A stretch of 55,570 nucleotides of DNA from Parachlorella kessleri (Eukaryota > Chlorophyta > Trebouxiophyceae > Chlorellales > Chlorellaceae), in NCBI GenBank assembly GCA_001598975.1, contig BBXU01000716.1, forward strand, positions 1 to 55,570, in the 5' to 3' direction. Shown one piece after another: positions 22,349-34,000 of the stretch. The position numbers were made by a program, and so were the translations under genes. The stretch's first letter is position 1; each line of letters opens with the position of its first letter. The notes under the pieces are model-generated. The model was not told the DNA's origin. It worked only from the letters and a program-made list of their open reading frames with translations, and searched no databases.

Positions 22349-22908
22349 TTAGTGATGGTAAAGGGAGCCGAGCCCGGGCTGATCTATATCCCGGGGTAGC
22401 TGCCTGGTGCGCAGCTCGAACAGACTCTTATAGTTACAGTACACCGAGCGCCCATGCTGCACCCCCATGCACCCACATACCAGGCTGCTAGTACGCCGTA
22501 GAAAGAGTGACGCAGGTACAAGTGACCGCACCTGCATTGTGTCCATCTCCTCCGCCTTGTTCTGCACTTGCTGGATGATCTGGGTGATGTTAAGCTCCCC
22601 TGTGTATATCCGCTCCACTTGCTTATTCTCGTACACAACCTCCACAAAGGGCTCCCCTTTTGTCCGCACCCGTGACTCCACTTGGCAATCTGGGTTGGTC
22701 TTGAAGGCAGGCGTGCTGGTCACGCGGGCTAGGAACTCGCCTGCATAGTAAAGATAAGCCAGGGTGCCCCCTTTTTAAGACAGGCTACATCAATGCCGAA
22801 CGCGCAAACCGATGCAGCTAGCCTTCCGTCACGCTTCTGAGGTGCAACACAACTCAAAATCAGAGGCAAAGCTTTGCACTGCAAGAAGTGTGGCCGCACG
22901 ACTGACAT
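22349..22908 (-). CDS. L51/S25/CI-B8 domain protein, probably mitochondrial ribosomal protein mL43
   Basis: A thioredoxin-like small protein of the mitochondrial large ribosomal subunit. The firm part is exon 22740-22532, with EFLARVTSTPAFKTNPDCQV followed by RVRTKGEPFVEVVYENKQ and a helix ITQIIQQVQNKAEEMD. Terminal exon 22426-22349 follows (LFELRTRQLPRDIDQPGLGS), resembling the mL43 ending (K-x-R then P-S-x-Q-G). Complex I subunit B8 shares the domain, but the Arg-rich tail favours mL43. The N-terminal exon is provisional. ATG 22908 gives MSVVRPHFLQCKALPLIL, with a donor near 22830 restoring the frame as REFL. The usual G-S-S-x-G stretch before REF is not seen, so the first exon may be wrong. 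Confidence 0.6.
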
Positions 22909-23473
22909 GTTTCGCGGCTGGCTGTCAAGTAAGCCTCCCTCACAGGTGTAGGTCGCTCGGTCAGCACACAAAGATTCGTGAAGGAGATGGAACACCTCTG
23001 CACTTACGTGCTGACCGCGCATCGCCCGTCCAAGGCGAGAACTGCACTAGTATCCGTGATATCTGCTTCAGTTGCATGCCTTGCGCCCCCTGCCGGCCCC
23101 ACGCCCCACCCTACCAACAGAGGTCCCTACAAAAGAGTTCTCGACAATCTAGCAATAGTGACAGCCGCGAAGGAACTTGTGCCAAGGAGCTGGCGTTTAT
23201 GCCCGAAACCAGAAAGCTCCGTCCGATGTTGGCGACAGCGCACTTTCAGAGAGATATCCGCATCATTAAGGGCAGTAATATGTGCAATGTTGTTCAGGAC
23301 GCTTGTGTTGCAGTACGCTTGTGTTGCAGGAGAGAGTACCGGATCCCAAAGTTCTTTGGGGTCTGGGAGGTCTGTGCCTGATTGGTTGCACGTTGCCTTT
23401 GCTTTGCTTCTTTACATCTCCCCACTACTAGATATTCCCAGCTGCTGGCCCCCAGCTGCCGTCCCATCAAAAC
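22909..23473. promoter_or_regulatory. Divergent upstream region, mL43 / MCTS1
   Basis: About 565 bp between two translation-related genes facing away from each other. It contains a tandem pair of the 15-nt word ACGCTTGTGTTGCAG at 23299-23313 and 23315-23329. No other element is recognised. Confidence 0.4.
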
Positions 23474-25187
23474 ATGTCACAGCTGTTCAAGAGCTTTGGC
23501 AAGGAAAAGAACTCAGGTCTGATCTGTGCGATCATGAAGCGGAACCTACATGCTGCATCCATGCCTGCAGGCCTGCAACTGAAGCCTCCTAATTTGCCTA
23601 TGCAGGACACAGCCAGCTCAAAGCATCAGTGCAGAGAAGCATAAGAGGCAAGTCAGCTACTCCAGCCATGACGCTGCCCCTTACTATATGGGCGCATTCG
23701 TCTGCGGAGGCCCCTGCGGCGGTCTGAGACCAGCACTCGAGCAGACAGCTTTACAGCTGTTGTAACCCCTGCTGCTACTCTGTCCCCGCAGCCAAGATAG
23801 TGGAGCAGTACCCGTGGCTACAAGAGACGGGGGTCATCGATGTGCTCTTACCAAAGAAGCACGACTTGACACTTATCAAACTGTGAGTCAGGGGGCAGGC
23901 AGCTGGTTGCCTCGTGCCAGAGAGGACCCATGCGACTCCAGGTGGCCTTTGCAGTGTCCTGGTACCCAACCTTGGCAGCCTGAGATACAATGTGCATGGG
24001 TCTTGCCTGGTCCTGCATCGTCCGTACTCTTTGAAGGCTGCACCAGCCTGCATGAGACCTTGTCCACCCCCCCAGGCGCTGCCAGCCAGGAGAGTGAGAG
24101 CCTCAGCCAGCGGTGCAACCCAGGACCTCGCAAGCTGGGAGGTCCCGGCTGCGGTTTCACTGCTGCGTCCCCTCGCTGCAGGCCAGAGCACGTGCAGCTG
24201 CTCGTCCTAGGGAGCACGCCGCTGTTTTTCTCCACGAGGGACGGGGGCTGGTTCCCCACCCTCCGCATGCTACACCAGTACCCCCAGATGATGCCCCGGC
24301 TACGGGCGGACAAGGGGGCGATCAAGTTTGTGTTGTCGGGCGCCAACATCATGTGCCCGGGGCTGACGTCGCCGGGCGCCACCATGCACGATGAGGTGCG
24401 CTGGCAGGCTATACTGATGGGCACTCTACACATGGGCTGGCCGGGTGTTTATGGTCATGCAGCTAGGATGCGAGGGAAACCACGATATGTGCGGCGTGGG
24501 GGTGATGGTGGGGGAAGCCTGCCCTTGTTGTTGTTGGCCGGTGTTGGGCACCAGCGTAGGATGGGGCTTGTAGGCCAGCCATGAGCGCTACTTGTATCTT
24601 TAACCCCTGAAGTGCAACAGGCTGGGCGGTCCCTTTTGTCGATGTGGTCTGCCCATGCTCTGCCGGCTGCCACTTTGGTACCGCTGCCGCCGAAAACTGT
24701 CTAGCCCGGCATGGATGCGTGCATAAGCCGGCATTGCTGAGCAAACTGGGACTGCTTTGCTCCCCTCTATCACCGCTTCAATGTCATCCCTGCTCAGTGT
24801 TGTACCGCATGGCAGCTTCGCTGTGGTGTGCGGTGATATCATCTTACATTCCCTTTGCTTTGACATATCTTCTGCTCCGCCGGTGGACCTGCAGCTGGAT
24901 GCCAACACACCGGTGGCAATATATGGCGAGGGCACAGAGCATGCGATGGCCGTTGGATTCACAAAGATGTCTACAGAAGAGGTATGTGGATCGTCCTGCG
25001 GCTTAGCATTGATTTTACCCCAGCAGCACGGTGTGACAGCTGAATGCCTACCTGTTTTCTTTTCCACATCACCTGACCCACATCCTGCCTGCTTGCGGTA
25101 CAGATGCGGCAAGTGAATAAGGGCATCGGAGTTGACAACCTACATCACTTGAATGACGGCCTGTGGAAGACGCCAGCCTTGGAATGA
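23474..25187 (+). CDS. MCTS1: MCTS1 translation re-initiation factor
   Basis: Ortholog of MCT-1, the PUA-domain partner of DENR that releases tRNA from post-termination 40S subunits and supports re-initiation. Six exons (23474-23516, 23606-23647, 23792-23882, 24182-24395, 24895-24981, 25104-25187) give 186 aa against about 181 in animals. Visible: [30 protein letters not shown], the basic segment [12 protein letters not shown], then the highly conserved [20 protein letters not shown] at the start of the PUA domain, a Gly/Ala-rich strand [20 protein letters not shown], and the terminal [15 protein letters not shown]. Intron 2 has a GC donor (AG|GCAAGT at 23648). The protein frame requires it. 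Two TGTAA motifs at 25395 and 25426 are candidate poly(A) signals. Confidence 0.93.
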
Positions 25188-25902
25188 AAATGGCACAGCC
25201 CCGTCCCCATGGCCTTGTTGACTGCATGCTTTGCTGTGTGCTATCCAGTGCTTGATAATTTTCCTTACTGCTCTTGCTACAGTATGTCCTGAAGCCTTTA
25301 GGTCGGTGCTGACAAGTGCTAAAGTATGAATAGAAAGCTTTCATCGTCGTTGTTATGGTAGGTTACGTGCATCTATAAATTGCGGCAGCGCACTTGTAAG
25401 TCCTGGATGAAAGCCTTTGTTCCCTGTAAAGCCAGTCTGGCTCAGGAGTCTCATCATGCACCTTACTAGCTTATCAGGACTTTGCAAGGTTAAGTGGGTG
25501 AGAGGCTGCTGGGGAATAGATAAGCCTACTTCCCTGCGCTCACACAAAGTTGTGTGCCTCACGCCCATGCTCTGCCACAGGGTAAGGCTTTGCTGTGTGC
25601 ACTCCCCTGTGGGGTTTGGAGAACATCAGTGTAACAGGCTTAGGGAGGAGCGTAACAGTGCTGTGCAGCCAACCTAAACCCCCTGTCTCAGGCTACCTTG
25701 CCACCATACAGTGTGCGCCCCGCCCAACCCGAAAGCGCAAGCGCCGAGACGGCACTGGGAAGCCACACAGCACTGGGGTGTGTCGACACCCCACCTTCAA
25801 AAGTGCCAGCGGACATCGCATTGCAAGTCACATTATAACCTGGCGGCCACTGATAGGCCTGAAGCTGCGTCTGATTGCCTCTACCGCTTCCAAGAGCCCC
25901 GG
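25188..25902. other. Spacer between MCTS1 and MARCH-type gene
   Basis: About 0.7 kb with no supported coding exon. It holds the MCTS1 3' region with TGTAA motifs and the upstream region of the RING-CH gene. The frame before ATG 25903 is open for some 60 codons but has no ATG and no family resemblance. Confidence 0.5.
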
Positions 25903-27143
25903 ATGCAGGTTGCCAACCGCCCTGCCCTAGCTGCCCTGCGGGCGAGGCAGACCAGCCTGTCATGCAGCCTTGACAGTGATCACTTGTGCGATACATCAGC
26001 GGTGTGCCGTTACTGCTGGGGCTCAATGACGGATACAGGTAGGTTCCCAGTGGGCGGTCACAACTGACAACCCAAGGTCAGGGCCAGGCAGGCCTGGAAG
26101 GTGGTCCACTGACTAGTTGGAGGTGTTGACTGAACGTGTAGGGGAGGACTTGGTATCACCCTGCGCTTGCAGCGGGACCACACAGTTTGTGCACTACAAG
26201 TGCCTGGTCCGGTGGCTCTCTGCGGGGCTGGCCAGCGGCAAGCACCGGCAAGCGTGTGGCCACTGTGAGATCTGCCAGAGACGCTGGTTTGGTAAGTCGG
26301 GTACCTAACCTGCATGTGTCACTCCCCTTCTTGCTGCCCCAGATGGGGTCACTCCAGCTCAACAGCTCCAGGATTACGCCTACATACCCTTAGCGGCCGG
26401 CATGCGACCTTCGTCTCCCTGTTTTTGTAGGCGCCTCACAACAGCACGATCTGCTACTGGCGACCGCCCGAGCCGAGGTGCAGCTGTCGCAGCTGTACTC
26501 CGTGGCCCAGCAAGCAGGCTACAGCGGCGAAGCCACCTCCTCTGCAGCTGCCGCAACCGCGGCAGCAGGAGCACCCATCGCACCCACCCGCCCGCTGGTC
26601 AGCACCTTGGTCAGTGGCTACTGGGCCCTGGCACTGCGGCCGCTGCAGCTGGCCATGCTGGCCCACAGTTGCCTGCTGTCGCAGCACAGCGTGCTCGACG
26701 TGGCCAGCGTGTGCGCTGGCCAGGCTGTCTCCTACTTTGCAGCCAGGATGTGGCAGCAGTGGGTGCACGCATACGCCAGCTTTGGCCGCTGGGGTCATGC
26801 AGCCCTGTCGGTCCTGGTGCTTGCAAACTGTGCCGGCAGCACCTTGTATGGCTGGCTCCATGGCATGCCAGCAGGCAGCGCGGCCTTCCAGCTCTGCCTG
26901 CCCCTGTCTCTGCCTTTCCTCACGCCAATACTCACTTTCATGGCGGCTGTGGGTGCGCTGCTGCCTGGGCGCTTCCCAGGCGCCGACGGCATGCGTGCCG
27001 CGGCGCTGGCCCCAGTGCTGGCTGTCAAGTGGGTGTTGGCAGCAGGCAGGCGTCACGGGTCCCTGCTGAGGCTGCTGCAACAGCTGGTGGGCCAGGCAAG
27101 CCAGCACCTGCGAGCGGCAGTAAAGCCCAGGCTGGGACGCTAG
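25903..27143 (+). CDS. RING-CH (MARCH-type) membrane E3 ubiquitin ligase
   Basis: Three exons (25903-26038, 26142-26291, 26431-27143) give 332 aa with closed phases. The RINGv domain lies at residues 35-90, with zinc ligands Cys35, Cys38, Cys53, Cys55, His63, Cys66, Cys87 and Cys90, the C4HC3 order that separates RING-CH from RING-HC. It includes the family core SPCACSGTTQFVHYKCLVRW. After an Ala/Gln-rich linker come four to five hydrophobic segments between about residues 150 and 310 (for example WALALRPLQLAMLAHSCLL and LCLPLSLPFLTPILTFMA), so the protein is an integral membrane ligase with a cytosolic RING. The tail is basic (AAVKPRLGR). The exon 2 acceptor (GTGTAG at 26140) was chosen because it alone keeps frame and joins the two Cys pairs at normal spacing. 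The target membrane is unknown. Confidence 0.85.
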
Positions 27144-28080
27144 AAAGGGAGCCAAGGATGTGTTTTGCCTTACCTGTTGTACACTCAGGCTGGTTTCAGA
27201 GCTAGAGAAGATTATTAGTTATGCAGCCCTGGGGAGATTGCAGATCCTCCTTGCCTATACAGCTACACCATGTTGTTGGTCGTGCAGATTGTATGCCTAG
27301 GTCTCTCTTACGGTCCATTGGGACCGCTCGTCATATGTGATGAAATATGCCTTCAGTGTGTCTACGATGGCCTTGCGCTTAGCAGGATGGAACCCAAGTG
27401 AATACATTGTACTTCTTTTATGCTTCCTCTGTGTATTATCTTGTATCATTGCTCACATCCTTGTATACTTGGCCTTGTGTAGGTTTGCATCAGTTGTTTG
27501 GTCTTTGGTCTTATCTGTTACAACCTGTGGCGCAAGGTTGATGCAGTCGCGCGCTTGACAGGGGTTCGTTGTATGTTGCATCTGGTATGGTATTCCAATC
27601 ATTCCTGCAATAACTCTTACAGCTGCCGTAGCTTGTTGGCTATCCTTCACATGATTGTAAGCGCAGTGTGCAATGCTTATATACTGGATGTTCTGGGCGA
27701 GGGCGGCATGAGTAAGGCAGAGTTTCACCTTTCGCAGTTGCTCCCACCGAGCATGCTTTGCCATCCTCGGTCAGATCCTGTACCCCAAGATGTTCCCATT
27801 CAAGACACTGGGGAACTCTCCATACCTTACCGACGTTCACTGTGGCAGCAAAACTCTGGAATGTGCAGGTTGCAGCCCTTGCTGCACCGATCTATCATGG
27901 GATTCAGCGGTACACAAGCGGCAGTACACACGCTTGGGACTTTGGTCAAGGTTCCATCGGGATTGCAAAGGCAGGCGAGAACAAAGTCACAATCAGTTTC
28001 TGTTGTGAACTGCAGACGGTCCCAATACGCTGGAATGCGGCTGAAACAGCACTCATAGGCATCTGATCACTCCAGGCAGC
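27144..28080. other. Spacer upstream of SEC63
   Basis: Some 0.9 kb, AT-richer than the flanking genes, with no supported exon. It presumably carries the MARCH-type 3' UTR and SEC63 promoter. A plus-strand frame covering 27498-28058 shows no domain and mixed composition, and I do not treat it as a gene. Confidence 0.5.
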
Positions 28081-31000
28081 ATGGGAGACGAATCAAATCA
28101 CACGGGCTCCTCGCCCATGTTTCTGATCTTCGTCTTCAGTATATACAGTTTGGTGCTGATCCCCTTGACTTTGTACAAGCTGTGCGGGGGAAGCGGGGAC
28201 AGCGAGGAGGGTGTGGTCAAAACTTGGGCGGACAAAAAGAAGAAACAGCAGTTTGGAGACAAAGTGAAGGGAGCCTTCAGTAAAGTGGGCTTCAAGCTGG
28301 TAATGGCATGGGCCGTCTACTTGCTCCTGTACTGGTGAGCCTGAGCCAACTTACCCAACTTGTTGCTCTTGGGTACCCCATTTTATAGCAACTGGGGCAT
28401 GTAGCAGTCCTCGCTGCTTGCAGGCACCCCTACTCCCTGGCTGAGCAGTGTTACTGCGTGCGCTCCCCAAGGCGCCGGCGGTGGTTGCCCCAGCTGCTGA
28501 CCTTGGTGCTTGTGTCCCAGCAGGTACATTAGCAGTGCGTCCAAGGACCTCAAGCCATTTGACCCCTTTGACATCCTGCAAGTGCCAGCGGACGCTACTG
28601 AGAAGGAGATCAAGCGAGCCTACCGCCAGCTGTCGCTGGTGTACCATCCAGACAAAAATCCAGACCCAAAGGCGACAGAGTACTTTGCGGAATATATTAC
28701 CAAGGTAGGTGGAGGTGGAGCACCGCGGGTTTGCAGTTGGTCGTAACAGTGCCCTTAATAGTCCCTTGAATCCCATGTTTGGCCTGGACATGCCAAGCAT
28801 GCCCAGTCTTGTGCACAAGTTTTGCTAGGCGCTGCTTGGGCCCGGCGTACTCTTGCAGGACGTTCACAAAGCGTTGATATTTAGTATAGGGAGCGGGAAG
28901 GACCCTGAGAGAACGCTCTCGCGCACCTTGTGTGACAGCCAGGGTTATTGGTGGTGCCTACAGGCCTATAGGGCACTTACAGATGAGGTGGCCAGAGAAA
29001 ACTATAAGAAGTATGGGCATCCAGATGGTCCTCAGGCCATGAGTGTCAGGTGGGCAAGGTGGTGGGAGCGCGTGCTACGTGGACAAGCAAGGTGTGCTGC
29101 AGTGGAAACCATGTTTCAACATAGTCACGCTACTCAGTGCAGGCAGCAGTAGTGCTGAGCGGTGCGCAGCCAGCCACACTGATTGCAAGAGGAGCTGAGA
29201 GGCAGACACAGCAGATGGATTCTGTGTGCTGGCATGTGTTGCTCTTGGATCTTGGTTTGGCAGGAGCTGAGGTCAAAGATGAAGACTTGTTGCTGTCACC
29301 AGTGCGGCAAGCAGCACCAGGGCGGGAATGAGCCTATCTTGGCCCTGTGGTGTGTCAGGTCATTGCTAGTAATACTTAGCCTAACAATTATTTGTCCTGC
29401 GACGTTGCAGTGTTGCGTTGCCGGAGTGGTTCTTCAGCAAGGACAAGAACCGGGCGCCCATCATTCTCCTGGTGCTGCTGTTTGGGGGCATCGTGACACC
29501 GCTGGGCATAGCAGCCGCATACCTTACTCGCTCAAACAAGTGCGTTGGCTGCCGGCGCGGTGGCGTTGGTACTTGCTGGAGCTGGGTGGCTGGCTCGGAC
29601 GAGTGGGGCACAGTGACCATGCATCCTCCATCGCGTGAGCAGAGGGGTTGGGTGCCGAGCTGCTGTGATGTGGTCTGCTCAACAGTGCAATCATCACGAC
29701 TCTGTTAGCTGGCAATTGGTGTAGGGCAAGTCTGTTACACGAGGAAAAACAGAGATTTGCACAACAGCGTTTTTGTTGCTGCAGGTATACGGGTCCAAAT
29801 AACGTGATGCATGACACCATGGCCATGTTTATGCATCCACGCTTTGGTGTGAAGGAGAGCCAGGCGCTGGCGAAGATCCCCGACACCCTTGTTTTTGCTA
29901 TGGAGTTCCTTACCATGCCCGTGCCAGCGGTGAGTGCGGCCTTTGCATCCTCAGCAGGTGGGTTTGACACATCATGCGTCGTTCAGTTAACGGTGCGGTG
30001 GTGTTTCTGTAGCTCTAACTTGCCGATGCTGCTTTGCTTTGGACCCGGCTCTCGGCTACGGGGCAGGCTGCAATCGGAGAGTGTTCTGTCCCGCAGGACC
30101 AGGGCCCTGCGCTAGAGGAGCTGAGGCGTCTGGTGGTGCGGCTGCAGCCAGACCTGCGCGATAAGACGCCGTTCTGGAAGCGGCCAGTGCCTATGGTGAA
30201 GGTGGGTGAAGGGCAAGATTGTGGGTTGGGCAGCAGGTGGGGCGCACTGTGAGCATAGCGTGGGAGGGCTATCGTCCTGTGCAGAAGAAGTGAGGCGTTG
30301 CCAGCCTACTTTTTTCCACTTGTACATGGGATGCACCGCCAGGGTAGACTGCCGCGGTCTCTGCCGTGTGTCCCTAACAGATGCCTGACTACCTGCCCTC
30401 CCGACCATACCCATGCATTGCAGGCGCACATGTTGCTGCTGGCGCACCTAGCAAGGGAGGAGGTGCCCCCAGCGCTGCAGAAGGACCTGCAATTTGTGCT
30501 GACCAAGTCGCCAGGGCTGCTCCAAGAGATGCTGGGAATCGCGATGATGCCACGGTCGGCTAATCAGGCAGGTTTATGAAGGTCCTCTGGCTGTGGGATT
30601 GCAACGCTGCCATGGTAGCCCTGCCAGGCAGGGTTAAGCAGTCCTCTGGTTGCATACTTGTTAATAGAATACAAGACGTCCTACGGTGTGTGCTGCTTGC
30701 AGTCTTTCAACAGACACACCCGGTGCTTCTGTGATATTGCCTGTTGAAATATGGACAGACGGTTATAGCGGTGCTGGCGTGCGGGTCGTGATTGCTGCCG
30801 TGCATGCATGACCCTCCGAGCTCCCTTGTCTTGCAGCTTGGCGGCTGGTTTCTGCTGGTGTTGGCCTGTGTGAATAAGGCGCAGTGATAGTTCAGGCGGC
30901 CCTCCTGAGCTGGGTGAAGCAGCAGCCCCTGTACAAAGCATCTACATGGTTAGTTATTCAGGGCTGCCTAACCAGTGGCTATCTAATCCCTTGCTCATGC

Positions 31001-34000
31001 TTTACCCCCCTTGCAGCTCGGCGGCTGGCTGACGCCGGTGCTGGCCTGCGTGGAGTTGACCCAGTGCATAGTCCAGGCGGTGCCGCTGAGCAGCAAGAAG
31101 CAGCAGTCGCTGTCCAAGTCGGGGGAGAGCCCAGCGGCGCTCCTGCAGCTGCCCCACTTTGGGCATGAGCAGCTGAAGAAGCTTGCCAGGAAGAAGGTCA
31201 AGGCGCTGGCGGGTAAGGAGTGGTGGCTAGCTAGGGCGGCTGTGTGGGCTGTTGAATTCATCCATACACTGCCATTGCCGTGCGGGCATGAAACATAAGT
31301 CTCCGAATTGAAAGCCTATTAAGCTGGGATGAGAGGAGGTCACAGCAAAATGGGCGGGGACGGTAGGGGTTGGAGCTTTACTGAGGTTATTGAAGGCATC
31401 GCTGGACATTGGAAAGGTTGGGCACATATTTTGAGATATGCAGCAAAAGGAATCAAGTGTTGCTAGGGTGTGGAGGACGGGCTTCCCAGTTGTTCCCTGG
31501 GTGTGTAGGCGCATTGGAGGAAAACCTTCCCAGGGCACCCTTGAGCCGTGCGAAACACTGGTGCTAGGCATGTGACTGCCCTGCAGTGCCAAACGGCTTC
31601 GTGAGGGCGGCAAAGCATGGCAGGCTTATGCAGTACTGCTTTCCTTGGTCCGGCAAGGTGCTGCCCATGGGTTGGCTGAGCATGCTAGTAGTACATGAAC
31701 AGTATCAGCGCAGGGCTCTCGCTTAGTCTATGGGCGTAAGCTTGGGTAGCCAGTAGGCCTATACAGCGCAGTCCTCGCCGCTTGCAGACCTGCAAGACCT
31801 AGAAGAGAAGGAGCGGCGCAAGGTGCTGGCAGAGGCGGGGCTGAGCCAGGAGGAGGTTGAGGAAGTGGAGACCATGCTGAGTGCAATGCCCACGCTGTGG
31901 GTCACAGCGCAGTGCGTGGTGGAAGGGGCCGAGGTGAGTTGGGGTGCCCCTTGGTAGGTCCTGGGTCCAGTGATTGTGTGGTGACGGAGTGTGAGCTTGG
32001 CGCGTGCAATGCCGACCTTGGGGGTCACAGCACAGTGCCTGGGAGAAGGGCCAAGGTGAGTGGTGGCGGCACAGCTTGTTGAACACCAGTGTACTGCACA
32101 GTGCCAGGAGTTACCCCATAAGGAAAGGCCAAGTGGTTAGTTCTCAGTAGCCAAAATGGCGGTGTGCATTGCCCTGGCGCCCTATAGAGCGAAGGGAGAG
32201 TGGGGCCCAGGGCCACTCTTACTAGAGACTGTGGCACTTAGGAGTCATGTTAAATAACCTACTTCACTTGCAGGGCCAGGGCACTTCATAACCCACAAAG
32301 GCAATGACGCACCTGTGGCATGCCCTCTCTCCGCTGTTGCAGGGTGGAGATGACGACCTCACGATAATGGAGGGGGACGTGGTGACATGTCGGATACAGG
32401 CGCTACTCACGCGGCGGCGCCACATGCCTGCTTCCTTCGACCCTGACACCATCAAGGGCAAGGCCGCGCAGGTGGGCCCCAGCGCACGCAGCATGCGCAC
32501 CATAACTTGCCGCCTGTCTGATGTGATCGTGGATGCTCTGGCCCTCTCCCTACCATGTGAACGGCCCATGGACATGCATGCGACTGTTTGGCCGCCTGTG
32601 TCCATGTTGACACCAGCCCAGAGATTTTTTTAAGTGTGTATCCGTACACCTGGCTTCTGCATCACCAACAGCTACGCTTAGAAGTGCCACGTCCGTGCCT
32701 CCATGCCTTCACAGGCTTACGCCCCCCTGTACCCTGCGCCCAAGGAGGAGCAGTGGTACTTTGTGCTGGGGGACACCCCCAACAACGCGGTGCTGGGCAT
32801 CACGCGCAAGTCACTCCTGCAAGCAGAGGCAATAGGGGCCAAGTACGCGCAGAACTATGTGAGTAGCCGGTCCTACAGTGGGCTTCTGGTCTGCCTGGTG
32901 TCTGCGTAGGAGTTCATGCGAGCTCGTTTGAAATATGAGACATGCTGGCAGGAGGGAGTGTATGCCTGTGCGCATTTCCAGCTTTCTCTGCAGCTGCATG
33001 GGGTAGGGTGTGGCCATGGGGCAGCTGGCATAAGTACTTGTCCCCTCTGGCGTGCATCCAAAGAGCTTTCTTGCCTCCCACACATGTGCGTTCACCCTCT
33101 GCAGGTAGCTAAGAACACCGCCGCGGCAGTTGCCAAGCTGAATGGTGGGCCGAAGCAGGACGAGGGCAAGCCGCTGCTGGCAGGCACCAAGTTTGACCCC
33201 TTCTCACCAGATGTGAGTGGCTCGCAGGGCAGGGTCCCTCACCTTGCCATGCTAGCCAGCATGCGCTGGTCCATACGGAGGGAGTTGCTGGGTGTCCGGA
33301 TGCTGTATGCCAGGACTCTGTTCTAGTAGGGGCAGGGGCCCAGGGGTAGTGACACGCGCCTGCCGTCAAAGGCCCTTTCTGCCTGCTAAGAGTTAGGGAA
33401 GGGCTGCTGACCGGACTGTGACATGGGACCCCCCATTGTTAACGACTGTGACGAATATGATGTCACACACTGTGGACCTGATGAGCGACTTATTCCTGCC
33501 ATGCACCTTGGAGCCATGATGTTGCGATCACCTGGCCCTGCAGGCGGGAAGAAAAGTGGGCTAAGGCAGTGTAGAGAGTTGGCGCACTTGGTAACCCTAG
33601 CAACCCTGAGCCTCCCAACTATTGCTCGAGTTCCTCCAACAGCAATTATCGTTGCATTCATGGTGGTGCAGGCGGGCGACAGCCTGGACAGCAGCCTAGA
33701 GGAGCTGGGGCAGTGCGTGGAGTTCCAGTTCATGGCGCCCAGGGCGGGGAAGTACGACCTACAAATGTACTGCCTGCCGGACTGCTGGCTGGGGTGCGAC
33801 AAGGTGGTGCCCATCAAGATCAAGGTCAGTTGTTGAGGTATCCGGAGGTTGATATTGTAGCTTGTACATCATCAGCGGGTCTGCCTGGGTTGTAGGAAGG
33901 CGGGGCCCATCAAGATCAAGGTCTCTGGCCTATTTGTGGTGCCCTGGTAGAACAAGTCATCAACGTTGTTTTAACGTGGACGTCAAACAGCTGACAGTGT

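Noticed and set aside
27498..28058. 186-codon plus-strand open frame upstream of SEC63
   Set aside because: No domain, no coding-like composition, and it ends just before the SEC63 start. Treated as spacer.
30568..30571. GT donor at 30571 for SEC63 intron 7
   Set aside because: It would shift the next exon out of the conserved frame. The GC donor at 30568 gives the family sequence.
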